Positions 40,462 through 48,054 of a stretch of DNA of 64,000 bases are shown one piece after another (positions within the stretch are counted from its first letter, which is position 1; each line of letters opens with the position of its first letter). The notes beneath the pieces were generated by a model that was given only the letters and a program-made list of their open reading frames with translations, had not been told where the DNA came from and did not search any database. This DNA comes from Planctomycetota bacterium. GTDB lineage: Bacteria; Planctomycetota; UBA8742; UBA2392. The stretch lies in NCBI GenBank assembly GCA_020638675.1, contig JACKID010000003.1, forward strand, positions 365,541 to 429,540. Reading direction: 5' to 3'. Position numbers and translations under genes: made by a program.

Positions 40462-41729
40462 CCACGGCCGCGAAGAAGGACGCCAGTCAGGAACGCCAGA
40501 AGACGATGATCGCCGAGCACTTTGAAAAGCTTGGCCACGCGAAGGAGAACAAGCAGAAGGTTGTCTACACCTTCGTGCCCGGGAACCTGACAGAGTTGCT
40601 TGCCAATTTCGACCTGCTGCCGGTACTGCCCGAAATCAACGCGTTGCAGAGCGGCATGCGCGGCAAGACCGGCGACTACATCCACCTGGCGGAGAAGTCC
40701 GGGCACTCCGAGGACGTCTGCACCTACGTGAAGGCCGACATCGGCATGCTCAAGTCGGGCAATATCGGCCCGACCGGCGAGAAGATACCCGAGCCCGACC
40801 TGCTGCTGCTCAGCTACACGGGCTGCTTCACATTTCTGAAGTGGTTCGAGTTGCTGCGCGAGGAATACGACTGCCCGGTGGTGATGCTGCACGTGCCCTA
40901 CCAGGGCGACGGAAACATCACTCCGGAGATGCGCCAGTACGTCGCCGGCCAGATCCGCGAGGTGCTGATCCCTGAGCTGGAAAAACTCAGCGGCAAGAAG
41001 TTTGACGAAGACCGCCTGCGCGAGGATCTCAAGCGCAGCGCAAAGGCTGAGGACGACCTGGTCTGGGTGCTGGAAAGCGCCAAGCACAAGCCGTCGCCGA
41101 TCGATGCCTACTTCGGCGGCGTCTACTACATCGGCCCGATCTTTACGTCGTTCCGCGGCACGCAGGACGCCGTCGAGTACTACGAGCTGCTGCGTGGCGA
41201 GATCGAGGAGCGCATCAAGCTCGGCCTCGGGCCGGTCACGCCCGACGGCGTCATGAACGAAGAGAAGTACCGCATCGTGGTCGAGGGCCCGCCCAACTGG
41301 ACCAGCTTCCGCGAGTTCTGGAAGATGTTCTACGATGAGGGCGCGGTGGTGGTCGCCAGCAGCTACACGAAGGTCGGCGGCCTGTACGACCGCGGCTTCC
41401 GTCACAACCCCGACGAGCCGATCGAGACGCTCGCTGACTACAGCATGGGCTGCTACACGAACCTGAACCTGCCCGATCGCGTCAACTTGCTCGAGAACTA
41501 CGTCCGCGACTACGACGCCGACGGCTTCCTGATTAACAGCGTGAAGTCATGCAACTCGTTTTCCGCGGGCCAGTTGCTGATCCTGCGCGAGCTCGAGAAG
41601 CGCACGGGGCGCGCCGGCGGCTTCATCGAGTCCGACCTGGTCGACCCCCGCTACTTCAGCGCCGCCAACATCAAGAACCGGTTGGAAAGCTATTTCCAGA
41701 TGATCGAGGCCAAGAAGGCGAAGGGATAA
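40458..41729 (+). CDS. bcrB: benzoyl-CoA reductase subunit B (beta)
   Basis: A 423-residue partner of BcrC with the same fold. Cluster-ligand cysteines are plausible in LLLLSYTGCFTFLKWFELL, EEYDCPVVMLH and LINSVKSCNSFSAGQLL. VVYTFVPGNLTELLANFDLLP near 34 parallels the BcrC N-terminal block. It begins in an ATGA overlap with bcrC. Together BcrB and BcrC bind benzoyl-CoA and receive low-potential electrons from the BcrAD ATPase module. Confidence 0.9.
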   Translation: MTTAAKKDASQERQKTMIAEHFEKLGHAKENKQKVVYTFVPGNLTELLANFDLLPVLPEINALQSGMRGKTGDYIHLAEKSGHSEDVCTYVKADIGMLKSGNIGPTGEKIPEPDLLLLSYTGCFTFLKWFELLREEYDCPVVMLHVPYQGDGNITPEMRQYVAGQIREVLIPELEKLSGKKFDEDRLREDLKRSAKAEDDLVWVLESAKHKPSPIDAYFGGVYYIGPIFTSFRGTQDAVEYYELLRGEIEERIKLGLGPVTPDGVMNEEKYRIVVEGPPNWTSFREFWKMFYDEGAVVVASSYTKVGGLYDRGFRHNPDEPIETLADYSMGCYTNLNLPDRVNLLENYVRDYDADGFLINSVKSCNSFSAGQLLILRELEKRTGRAGGFIESDLVDPRYFSAANIKNRLESYFQMIEAKKAKG

Positions 41730-41732
41730 GCC

Positions 41733-43067
41733 ATGGACTGTTTCGTCGGCATTGACCTCGGCTCAACGACCACCAAAGCGGTGGTGCTGGACACCGCGGG
41801 GCAGATCATCGGCCGTGGCATCACCAACAGCCGCAGCAACTACGACGTCGCCGCGCAGGTGGCTAAGCAGGAGGCCTACACCAGCGCGCGCTTTGCGTTG
41901 CTCTCGCGTGAGCTGAACGCGCGTGAGAACATCACGAAGGAAGACCGCGAGATGCTGGAAGCCGCTTTGCTGGCGGCCTACCGGCACGAGCTCTTTCTCG
42001 GTTCACTGAACCGGCTTGAGAATCACTGCCGTGAAGACCTGGAGAACCTGCGCTTTGCGAACACACGCCGCGAGCTGTCGCAGGCGTTGGAAGTCATTCT
42101 GCAGGGAATCCGCGAGACCGCGGATTCCATCTTCGTCCCGGAGTCGGTCGCGCGTTCGGACTTTTTCCGCGACATCGCGGGCTCGGCCTTCATCGAGGCT
42201 GCGTCGGACATCACCCGAAACGGTGGGCCTGCGTTCGACAGCATGGTTGGCATGTTCGACCGCAACATCATCCCGGTCGAGAATGAGACCGAGACGCGCG
42301 GCTTCGAAGACCTGCTGATGGCTGCCTATCATCGCCTGCCGAAGGGACTGCTGGAAAAGGACGCCGAGCTGGCAGAGTTGCTCAAGCGCATCGCGACACT
42401 GGAGTTGAACGAGCTGCGCACCGTCGGCACAGGCTACGGCCGTGTACGCCTGCCGTTCCCCAGGGACTGCATCCGCAGTGAGATCCTGTGCCACGGCCTC
42501 GGCGCGCACCTGATGTTCCCGGCCACCGCCACCGTGCTCGACATCGGCGGGCAGGACACCAAGGCGATCCAGGTCGATCCCCAGGGCGTGGTCACCAGCT
42601 TCCAGATGAACGACCGCTGCGCCGCCGGCTGCGGGCGGTACCTGGGCTACATCGCAGATGAGATGAACATCGGCCTGCACGAGCTGGGCCCGCTGGCGAT
42701 GGCAAGCAAACGCCGGGTGAAAATCAACTCAACCTGCACGGTCTTCGCGGGCGCCGAATTCCGCGACCGGCTGGCGGCGGGGCAGGAGCGGGTGGACATC
42801 GTCAACGGGCTGCACCGCGCGATCATCCTTCGCGCGATGTCGCTGCTCGCGCGCTCGGGCGGCATCACCAATGAATTCACCTTCACGGGGGGCGTTGCCA
42901 AGAATCCCGCGGCGGTGCGCGCCTTGCGTGAAGTGGCCGAAGAGAACTACGGCAAGCTGATCCTGAACATCGCGCCCGACAGCATCTACACGGGCGCGGT
43001 TGGCGCAGGGACGTTCGCGATGCGCGACATTGTGCAGGGCATCAAGCCCGGACAGGAGGCGGCATGA
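41733..43067 (+). CDS. bcrA: benzoyl-CoA reductase subunit A (alpha, ATPase)
   Basis: A 444-residue ASKHA-fold ATPase that couples ATP hydrolysis to electron transfer. The phosphate-1 loop is GIDLGSTTTKAVVLD at the N-terminus; the second nucleotide loop is DIGGQDTKAI; cysteines expected to hold the bridging 4Fe-4S cluster are in NDRCAAGCGRYL and NSTCTVFAG. It is three bases downstream of bcrB and overlaps bcrD by four bases. Confidence 0.92.
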   Translation: MDCFVGIDLGSTTTKAVVLDTAGQIIGRGITNSRSNYDVAAQVAKQEAYTSARFALLSRELNARENITKEDREMLEAALLAAYRHELFLGSLNRLENHCREDLENLRFANTRRELSQALEVILQGIRETADSIFVPESVARSDFFRDIAGSAFIEAASDITRNGGPAFDSMVGMFDRNIIPVENETETRGFEDLLMAAYHRLPKGLLEKDAELAELLKRIATLELNELRTVGTGYGRVRLPFPRDCIRSEILCHGLGAHLMFPATATVLDIGGQDTKAIQVDPQGVVTSFQMNDRCAAGCGRYLGYIADEMNIGLHELGPLAMASKRRVKINSTCTVFAGAEFRDRLAAGQERVDIVNGLHRAIILRAMSLLARSGGITNEFTFTGGVAKNPAAVRALREVAEENYGKLILNIAPDSIYTGAVGAGTFAMRDIVQGIKPGQEAA

Positions 43068-43903
43068 CTCTCACAGCGGGTGTTGATGTGGGCTCAGGCG
43101 CAGTCAAGGTCGCGATCATGCGCGGCGGTGGCGGCAATGAAGAACTGTTGGCCACTTGTCTCGAGCGGATCCGTCGCCGCAATGTTCTCGACGTAGTCGA
43201 CGAGTCGTTCGAGGCGGCCCTTCGTGAAGCGGGCGTGCGGCGCGACGAACTTGACTACATTGCGACTTCAGGCGAAGGCGACCTGATCCCGTGGCGGACC
43301 GGGCACTTCTACGGCATGACGACGCACTCGCGCGGGGCGCTGTTCATCGCGCCCGAGGCACGCGGTGCGATCGACATCGGCGCGCTGCATACGCGCGCCA
43401 TGCGCTTCACGAACGAGGGACGCGTCGAGAAGTACCAGATGACCAGCCAGTGCGCATCCGGCAGCGGGCAGTTCCTTGAGAACATTGCCCGCTATCTTGG
43501 CGTCTCGATCGAGGAGATCGGCCCGCTTTCGCTGCAGTCTGACGAGCCGGAAAAGTGCTCCAGCATCTGCGCCGTGTTGGCGGAGACCGACGTGATAAAC
43601 ATGGTCAGCCGCGGCATCAGTACGCCGAACATTCTGCGCGGAATTCACAACTCAATGGCTGTGCGCATCGCCGGTTTGGTCCGCGCGATCAAGTCAGAAG
43701 GAATGATCCTGATGACCGGCGGACTGGCACGCGACGCCGGGTTGATCGCGGCCGTGCAGGAAAAACTGCAGGACGGGAAGTCGCCCGTCGAGGTGAAGGG
43801 GCACGAGTTGTCGGTGCATGCAGGAGCAATCGGCGCCGCGCTGTGGGGCGCCTTCCGGCACTACAAACTTCACCCCGGGGAGCTCAGCGGTGGCGGCACG
43901 TGA
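43064..43903 (+). CDS. bcrD: benzoyl-CoA reductase subunit D (delta, ATPase)
   Basis: A 279-residue ASKHA ATPase pairing with BcrA. Nucleotide loops: GVDVGSGAVKVAIM and AIDIGALHTRAM. Bridging-cluster cysteines: SQCASGSGQFLEN and EKCSSICAVLAE. MTGGLARDAG is the adenosine motif. It ends inside the start of the SDR gene, so all genes from dch onward are translationally coupled. Confidence 0.92.
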   Translation: MTLTAGVDVGSGAVKVAIMRGGGGNEELLATCLERIRRRNVLDVVDESFEAALREAGVRRDELDYIATSGEGDLIPWRTGHFYGMTTHSRGALFIAPEARGAIDIGALHTRAMRFTNEGRVEKYQMTSQCASGSGQFLENIARYLGVSIEEIGPLSLQSDEPEKCSSICAVLAETDVINMVSRGISTPNILRGIHNSMAVRIAGLVRAIKSEGMILMTGGLARDAGLIAAVQEKLQDGKSPVEVKGHELSVHAGAIGAALWGAFRHYKLHPGELSGGGT

Positions 43904-44624
43904 ACCATATGATTTCTCCGGACGGGTCGTCTGGGTAACTGGCGCTGCGCGTGGCATAGGCCTGGCCTGTGCGCGCGCTTTTGCGGCCAAAGGCGCGCAA
44001 GTGGTTGGGTTGGACCTGCAGCTCTCTGATCTACTGAGAGAATGCGCTCCGCGCTCCGCCGAGCTCAATGTGGCCGATGCCGAAGCCGTCTCGCACACGG
44101 CCGCCGCGCTGGCTGAGGCCAACCTCGCGCCAGACGTAGTGGTCAACAACGCAGGCATCACTCGGGACAGTGTGCACTGGAAGCTGAGCGAAGCCGACTG
44201 GTCGGAAGTGCTGAACGTAAACCTATCTGGTGCATTCCATGTCATGCGCGAAGCCACACCGCTGATGCGCTCACTCGGGCGCGGCAGCTTCGTCAACATT
44301 ACGAGCATCAACGGCGAACGCGGCAAGTTCGGCCAGGCAAACTACAGCGCCGCAAAGGCTGGGTTGATAGGCCTGACAAAAGCCGCCGCGCGCGAGAGCG
44401 GCCGGTTCGGCATTCGTGTCAACGCGGTCTCGCCAGGCATGGTGGAGACCGAACTGACGCAACAATTGCCCGCTGACGTGAGGAAGAAAGCCCTGGAGGA
44501 AACGCTGCTGGGTCGGATTGCGCGACCGGAAGACGTGGCGAACTGCGTGCTGTTCCTGGCGTCGGCGATGGCGGCGCATATCACCGGCCAAGTGATCCGC
44601 GTCGACGGGGGCCAGTACCTTTGA
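43890..44624 (+). CDS. SDR-family dehydrogenase of the benzoyl-CoA operon
   Basis: A 244-residue short-chain dehydrogenase. Cofactor motif TGAARGIG near 18, NNAGI near 85, catalytic Ser in NITSINGERG and YSAAK near 148, and the C-terminal ITGQVIRVDGG. GTG 43890 has GGGGAG seven bases upstream and overlaps bcrD by 14 bases; a longer start at 43818 is less likely. By position it could oxidise 3-hydroxypimelyl-CoA, the step after Oah, but FabG-like reduction is equally compatible with the motifs. Confidence 0.82.
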   Translation: MAAREPYDFSGRVVWVTGAARGIGLACARAFAAKGAQVVGLDLQLSDLLRECAPRSAELNVADAEAVSHTAAALAEANLAPDVVVNNAGITRDSVHWKLSEADWSEVLNVNLSGAFHVMREATPLMRSLGRGSFVNITSINGERGKFGQANYSAAKAGLIGLTKAAARESGRFGIRVNAVSPGMVETELTQQLPADVRKKALEETLLGRIARPEDVANCVLFLASAMAAHITGQVIRVDGGQYL

Positions 44625-44633
44625 GGAGCAACC

Positions 44634-45314
44634 ATGACGACCATACCAGTCATAGACGGCCGCGAGATTCCCCACGCCACACGCGTGCAGGAAATCATGG
44701 CACGCCTTCGTGAACTCGCGCCCGGCGATGGCTTGGCGCTGATCGCGTCGCACGAGCCGTCAAAGCTGCTGCATAAGCTTGTGGCGGAACTGCCGGGGCG
44801 CCTGAACTGGGGGCCGCTGGAGAAGGGGCCCGAAGTATGGCGCTGGCAGTTCGTCGGGCGCGCTGAATTGGCACCACGCAGCGTCAGCGAGTATCTGTGC
44901 TGGGACCACCGTCGCCTGGAAGAGCTGATGGCGGGCGGCATGGCGCTGGCTACGGCCGGTGACTGGGAGCCCGCGCTCCGGCGCTTTGCCGAGCATCGTG
45001 TCGGTTTGACCCACCACGCGGACATCGAAGACGCAATTCTGTTTCCCGCATATGACGTGGCGACAGGCAAGCTGCCCGACGGCCCGACCAAGCTGATGTT
45101 TGAGGAACACCACGGTGTCCGCAACGGCCTGGCCGACGTCGCGGCCGCAGCCAAGGCGCACGACCTGGAAGCCTTGTCGGACGCCCATTTGCGCCTGTCT
45201 GACATTCTCTCGGAGCACCACGCGCAGGAAGAAGAAATCCTGTTCCCCACCATGGATGAAGCACTTGAGCCGAAACAACTCACTGGGCTGATCGAGAAAC
45301 TGCTGCTTGCCTAA
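44634..45314 (+). CDS. DUF2249-hemerythrin protein
   Basis: A 226-residue protein. Residues of about 1-75 are a DUF2249 domain (VIDGREIPHATRVQEIMARL, ELAPGDGLALIASHEPSKLL). Residues of about 85-220 form a hemerythrin four-helix bundle with di-iron ligands in CWDHRRLEEL, HHADIEDAILFP, EEHHGVRN and EHHAQEEEILFP. It may bind oxygen or NO and shield the oxygen-sensitive reductase encoded just upstream. It is a tandem paralogue of the next gene. Confidence 0.85.
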   Translation: MTTIPVIDGREIPHATRVQEIMARLRELAPGDGLALIASHEPSKLLHKLVAELPGRLNWGPLEKGPEVWRWQFVGRAELAPRSVSEYLCWDHRRLEELMAGGMALATAGDWEPALRRFAEHRVGLTHHADIEDAILFPAYDVATGKLPDGPTKLMFEEHHGVRNGLADVAAAAKAHDLEALSDAHLRLSDILSEHHAQEEEILFPTMDEALEPKQLTGLIEKLLLA

Positions 45315-45331
45315 ACACCTGGGATGCACAC

Positions 45332-46000
45332 ATGAAGATCATAGAGGTTATCGATGGCGCCGAGTTCACGGATGAAGTCATCCTGGAGCACCTCAGCCGA
45401 CTCGTTCCCGACGATAGCGTGGAGTTGGTGAGGACGACCGCTGTGCCACAGTTGCTGGCACGGCTGCTGAGAGACGCACCCCTACGGTATGACTTTTCGC
45501 CCTTGCAGAACGGTCCTGACGAATGGCGCGTGCTCGTCTGTGTCCGCGAAAGGCCGGAGCCTCGCAGCGTAACGGCATACCTCGGCTGGGACCATGATCG
45601 CCTGGACGCAATGCTGGTCCGCGCCCTCGACCTCGCGAAGCGCGAACGATGGGATCACGCTCGCGCGTTGATTGCCGACTTCCGCACCGGGCTCTTCCGG
45701 CATATCGAAGTAGAGGAATCAATTCTGTTCCCGGCGTTCGATGACGCGACAGGCATGGCCGGGGGCGGCCCGACGGAGGCCATGAAGCACGAGCACGTAG
45801 CGATCCGGGAGTTCGTCGAAGGACTGGTGATCGCGGCGGTCGAGAGGTCGCACGAAGAACTCGACCAACACCACGCCGGCTTGTTGGGGGTCCTGGTAGA
45901 GCACAACATGAAGGAAGAGACCCTCCTGTATCCGACCACGGATCGAGTACTAGACCATGAAGAGCGACACCAGCTTGTTGAGCGAATGATGTTGCGGTGA
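45332..46000 (+). CDS. DUF2249-hemerythrin protein, tandem paralogue
   Basis: A 222-residue protein with the same architecture as its neighbour 17 bases upstream. The DUF2249 part is VIDGAEFTDEVILEHLSRLV with VELVRTTAVPQLLARLL; the hemerythrin part has GWDHDRLDAM, HIEVEESILFP, KHEHVAIREF and EHNMKEETLLYP. It arose by local duplication, but divergence is considerable, so the two may differ in ligand or partner. Confidence 0.85.
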   Translation: MKIIEVIDGAEFTDEVILEHLSRLVPDDSVELVRTTAVPQLLARLLRDAPLRYDFSPLQNGPDEWRVLVCVRERPEPRSVTAYLGWDHDRLDAMLVRALDLAKRERWDHARALIADFRTGLFRHIEVEESILFPAFDDATGMAGGGPTEAMKHEHVAIREFVEGLVIAAVERSHEELDQHHAGLLGVLVEHNMKEETLLYPTTDRVLDHEERHQLVERMMLR

Positions 46001-46168
46001 GAAGGTTTCTTCCGGTCTGGACTCAGGCTCGCTGCGGCGTGACTTCGCCGACGCCGCCGTGCCTCGAATTGCAAGAGGATGGGATCACGTTGTGGTTCGG
46101 TGCGTGAACTGCGGATAAAACTCCGGAGCAACTGGCCGCGCCGGGAAGCCCTCTGCCTATCGAGTGCA

Positions 46169-46198
46169 GCCGGGTTGCCCAGAGAACGACAACCCGGC
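46169..46198. terminator. bidirectional terminator, hemerythrin / RIC
   Basis: A 9-bp perfect stem GCCGGGTTG / CAACCCGGC with a 12-base loop in the 220-base gap between two converging genes. No other feature is apparent in that gap. Confidence 0.55.
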
Positions 46199-46220
46199 CG
46201 TCTGCGCTGGTGGAGTCTGA

Positions 46221-46892
46221 TCAGCCCGCCAGCGCACGTGGGAATAGAATGTTGTTCTCAAGGTGGATGTGGTGGTGGAGGTCGTGCTCCAGCGCGGCGA
46301 GACCATGCCACAAAGCCCGCCACGTGTTGCAGGCCCCTTCCGGAACTTCGAAGTTGTTCGTCAGCAGACGCAGACGACGCAGAGCTTCGCCGGCCACTTC
46401 GTGCTCGTGCTGCATGACTTGCACTGGCGGCCCTGCCATGGCGCCCTGGCCCTCCCGAATCATCGGGAACAGGATCTGCTCTTCCTTGCGCATGTGCTGA
46501 TCAAGCTCGGCCCTCAGCCCCGCATAAACCTCGACGATGCCGGCCAGCATCTCGGGCTCGCGGTGACCATGGACGGCATGCACCTTACGGGCCATCGCAT
46601 CAAGGCGGGGCAGCTCTTCCCACAGCGGTACGTGGTACGCCGAAAGGACGTGGTCTATCAGCTCCGGTAGCGGAGCGTTGTCCCAGCGCTCGTCAGACTC
46701 CCCGTGGACGCTCAGTTCCTTTTCAATTTCCTCGACGATGGCGGCCGGGTTCAGCCCCTTTTCGCTGCAGACGTCGGCAAGCGCGCGTCCGCCGCCGCAG
46801 CAATAGTCGATGCCGTGGCGGGCAAACACCCTCGTGGCTAGGGGCTGTTCGGTTGCGAGTTTCCCAACTGGCAAGTCAGTCGAAATGGCCAT
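46221..46892 (-). CDS. RIC/ScdA/YtfE-type iron-sulfur cluster repair protein
   Basis: A 223-residue di-iron protein that restores Fe-S centres after oxidative or nitrosative damage. The N-terminal ScdA domain has ARHGIDYCCGGGRALADVC; the hemerythrin-like domain has LIDHVLSAYH, HMRKEEQILFP, QHEHEVAGEALRRLR and EHDLHHHIHLENNILFP. It follows a TetR gene by 12 bases and is probably co-transcribed with it. Repair of NirS-associated or reductase clusters during NO production is a natural role here. Confidence 0.9.
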   Translation of the reverse strand: MAISTDLPVGKLATEQPLATRVFARHGIDYCCGGGRALADVCSEKGLNPAAIVEEIEKELSVHGESDERWDNAPLPELIDHVLSAYHVPLWEELPRLDAMARKVHAVHGHREPEMLAGIVEVYAGLRAELDQHMRKEEQILFPMIREGQGAMAGPPVQVMQHEHEVAGEALRRLRLLTNNFEVPEGACNTWRALWHGLAALEHDLHHHIHLENNILFPRALAG

Positions 46893-46904
46893 GATTGTCT
46901 CCTT

Positions 46905-47519
46905 CTAGTTGCGTTTGCGCCCGGTGGTCGGTGGCGCCAGCATCTGCAGCAGCGCCTCAAGAATTCGGTCTGTGTCGGAGCGGCGTGCGGCCGCGCGGTG
47001 AACTCCGGGCATGCCGACCAACGCGTGAATCGTGCCCAGGATAGGCACGAGCAGTACTTCCGGTTCGATGTCGGCGCGGATGTCCCCGCGCTCAACGCCT
47101 TCGCGGATCGCCTCGAGCAGGTAGCGACGCGATCGCTTCACGACATCACGCAGCAGGGCCGTGGAGTCTCGCGGAAGCGAAAGGTACGCCTGCTCCGAAC
47201 GTAGCAGCCATGCCAGGCCAGGGTTGTTTCCGAGCAGCTCGACGCGGTTCAGGGCCAGTTGCTGCAAGCGTCGCGCGGGCGGCAGGGAAGCATCGGGAAA
47301 CGTCTCTTCAATGCGGGCCACGGCGTACAGCACGACTTCCTGCAGGATTGCCTCGCGTGTCGCGAAGTGTCGGAAGAGTGCACCTGTCGTGACCCCAACT
47401 TCCCTGGCAAGCCTGCCAGTGGAAAGGGCGGCAATCCCCTTGTCACCGATGATGTGCAGCACGGCCTGAACGATTTGTTCGCGGCGTTCGGTGGTCGGTT
47501 TGCGTGTCTGCGTATTCAT
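46905..47519 (-). CDS. TetR-family transcriptional regulator
   Basis: A 204-residue regulator with N-terminal TetR helix-turn-helix (REQIVQAVLHIIGDKGIAAL, STGRLAREVGVTTGALFRHF). The C-terminal ligand domain has no assigned inducer. A perfect 12-bp palindrome just upstream (47525-47550) is the likely autoregulatory operator, so RIC synthesis would respond to the same ligand. Confidence 0.9.
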   Translation of the reverse strand: MNTQTRKPTTERREQIVQAVLHIIGDKGIAALSTGRLAREVGVTTGALFRHFATREAILQEVVLYAVARIEETFPDASLPPARRLQQLALNRVELLGNNPGLAWLLRSEQAYLSLPRDSTALLRDVVKRSRRYLLEAIREGVERGDIRADIEPEVLLVPILGTIHALVGMPGVHRAAARRSDTDRILEALLQMLAPPTTGRKRN

Positions 47520-47524
47520 GCTTG

Positions 47525-47550
47525 CATGTAAGTAAGCTCTTACTTACATG
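47525..47550 (-). promoter_or_regulatory. TetR operator palindrome
   Basis: CATGTAAGTAAG and its exact inverse CTTACTTACATG separated by two bases, six bases upstream of the tetR start. Its AT content contrasts with the surroundings. The size and symmetry fit a TetR dimer or double-dimer site. Confidence 0.7.
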
Positions 47551-48054
47551 TCAAGAGTGGCCCGGCAAGCCCATCCTTTGCTGTAAACGCCATTGAGACT
47601 ACTCCAGGCAATCTTGAGTTTCGTCAGTCTGGTCGAGATGGCAGCTGAGCGTCCTAGTTCCGACTCGGGCAGTCGTGTCGCTGAGTACTCGGAGGGACCA
47701 GCGAGATGCCCTGCCAGGGGCCAACACGGAGCGGGCATGGGTTCGTCCGGTCACGGTGGCTGTGTCCGCCGAGATTGGAAGAGCGACTGTTTCAGGTCTG
47801 GCCGATGTGCGTTCCTCGCCGAAGTCGGGAGGCCCCAAAGAGTTGGTAGCGGGTGCTGGGGTGAGCGACGCAAACCAAAGACCCTGGTCAGTTCCGCAAA
47901 TCGACATAGGCCTGAAATTGGAGGCACCCGGCCGAAATCGGCCGGGCGCTGTACTTTGGTAGTGGGGGCTCAATGGGCTGCAAACTGCGAGGCACTGACG
48001 TGATGGCTGGTGCCGCTCCAAAGGCGTGAGACGTAGAATGCTGGTTCGCTGACA
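47551..48054. other. 500-base intergenic region, no gene recognised
   Basis: It lies between the tetR promoter and the stop of the multiheme cytochrome gene. Short ORFs on both strands have no family features. It contains the hairpin and repeat copy B at 47925-47969. Confidence 0.5.
47925..47969. repeat. intergenic repeat element, copy B with hairpin
   Basis: Hairpin CCCGGCCG-AAAT-CGGCCGGG (47927-47946) followed by CGCTGTACTTTGGTAGTGGG. The same hairpin-plus-GCTGTACTTTGGTAG block occurs at copy C (63419-63470). On the minus strand it follows no gene directly, so it is not simply a terminator. Confidence 0.6.
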
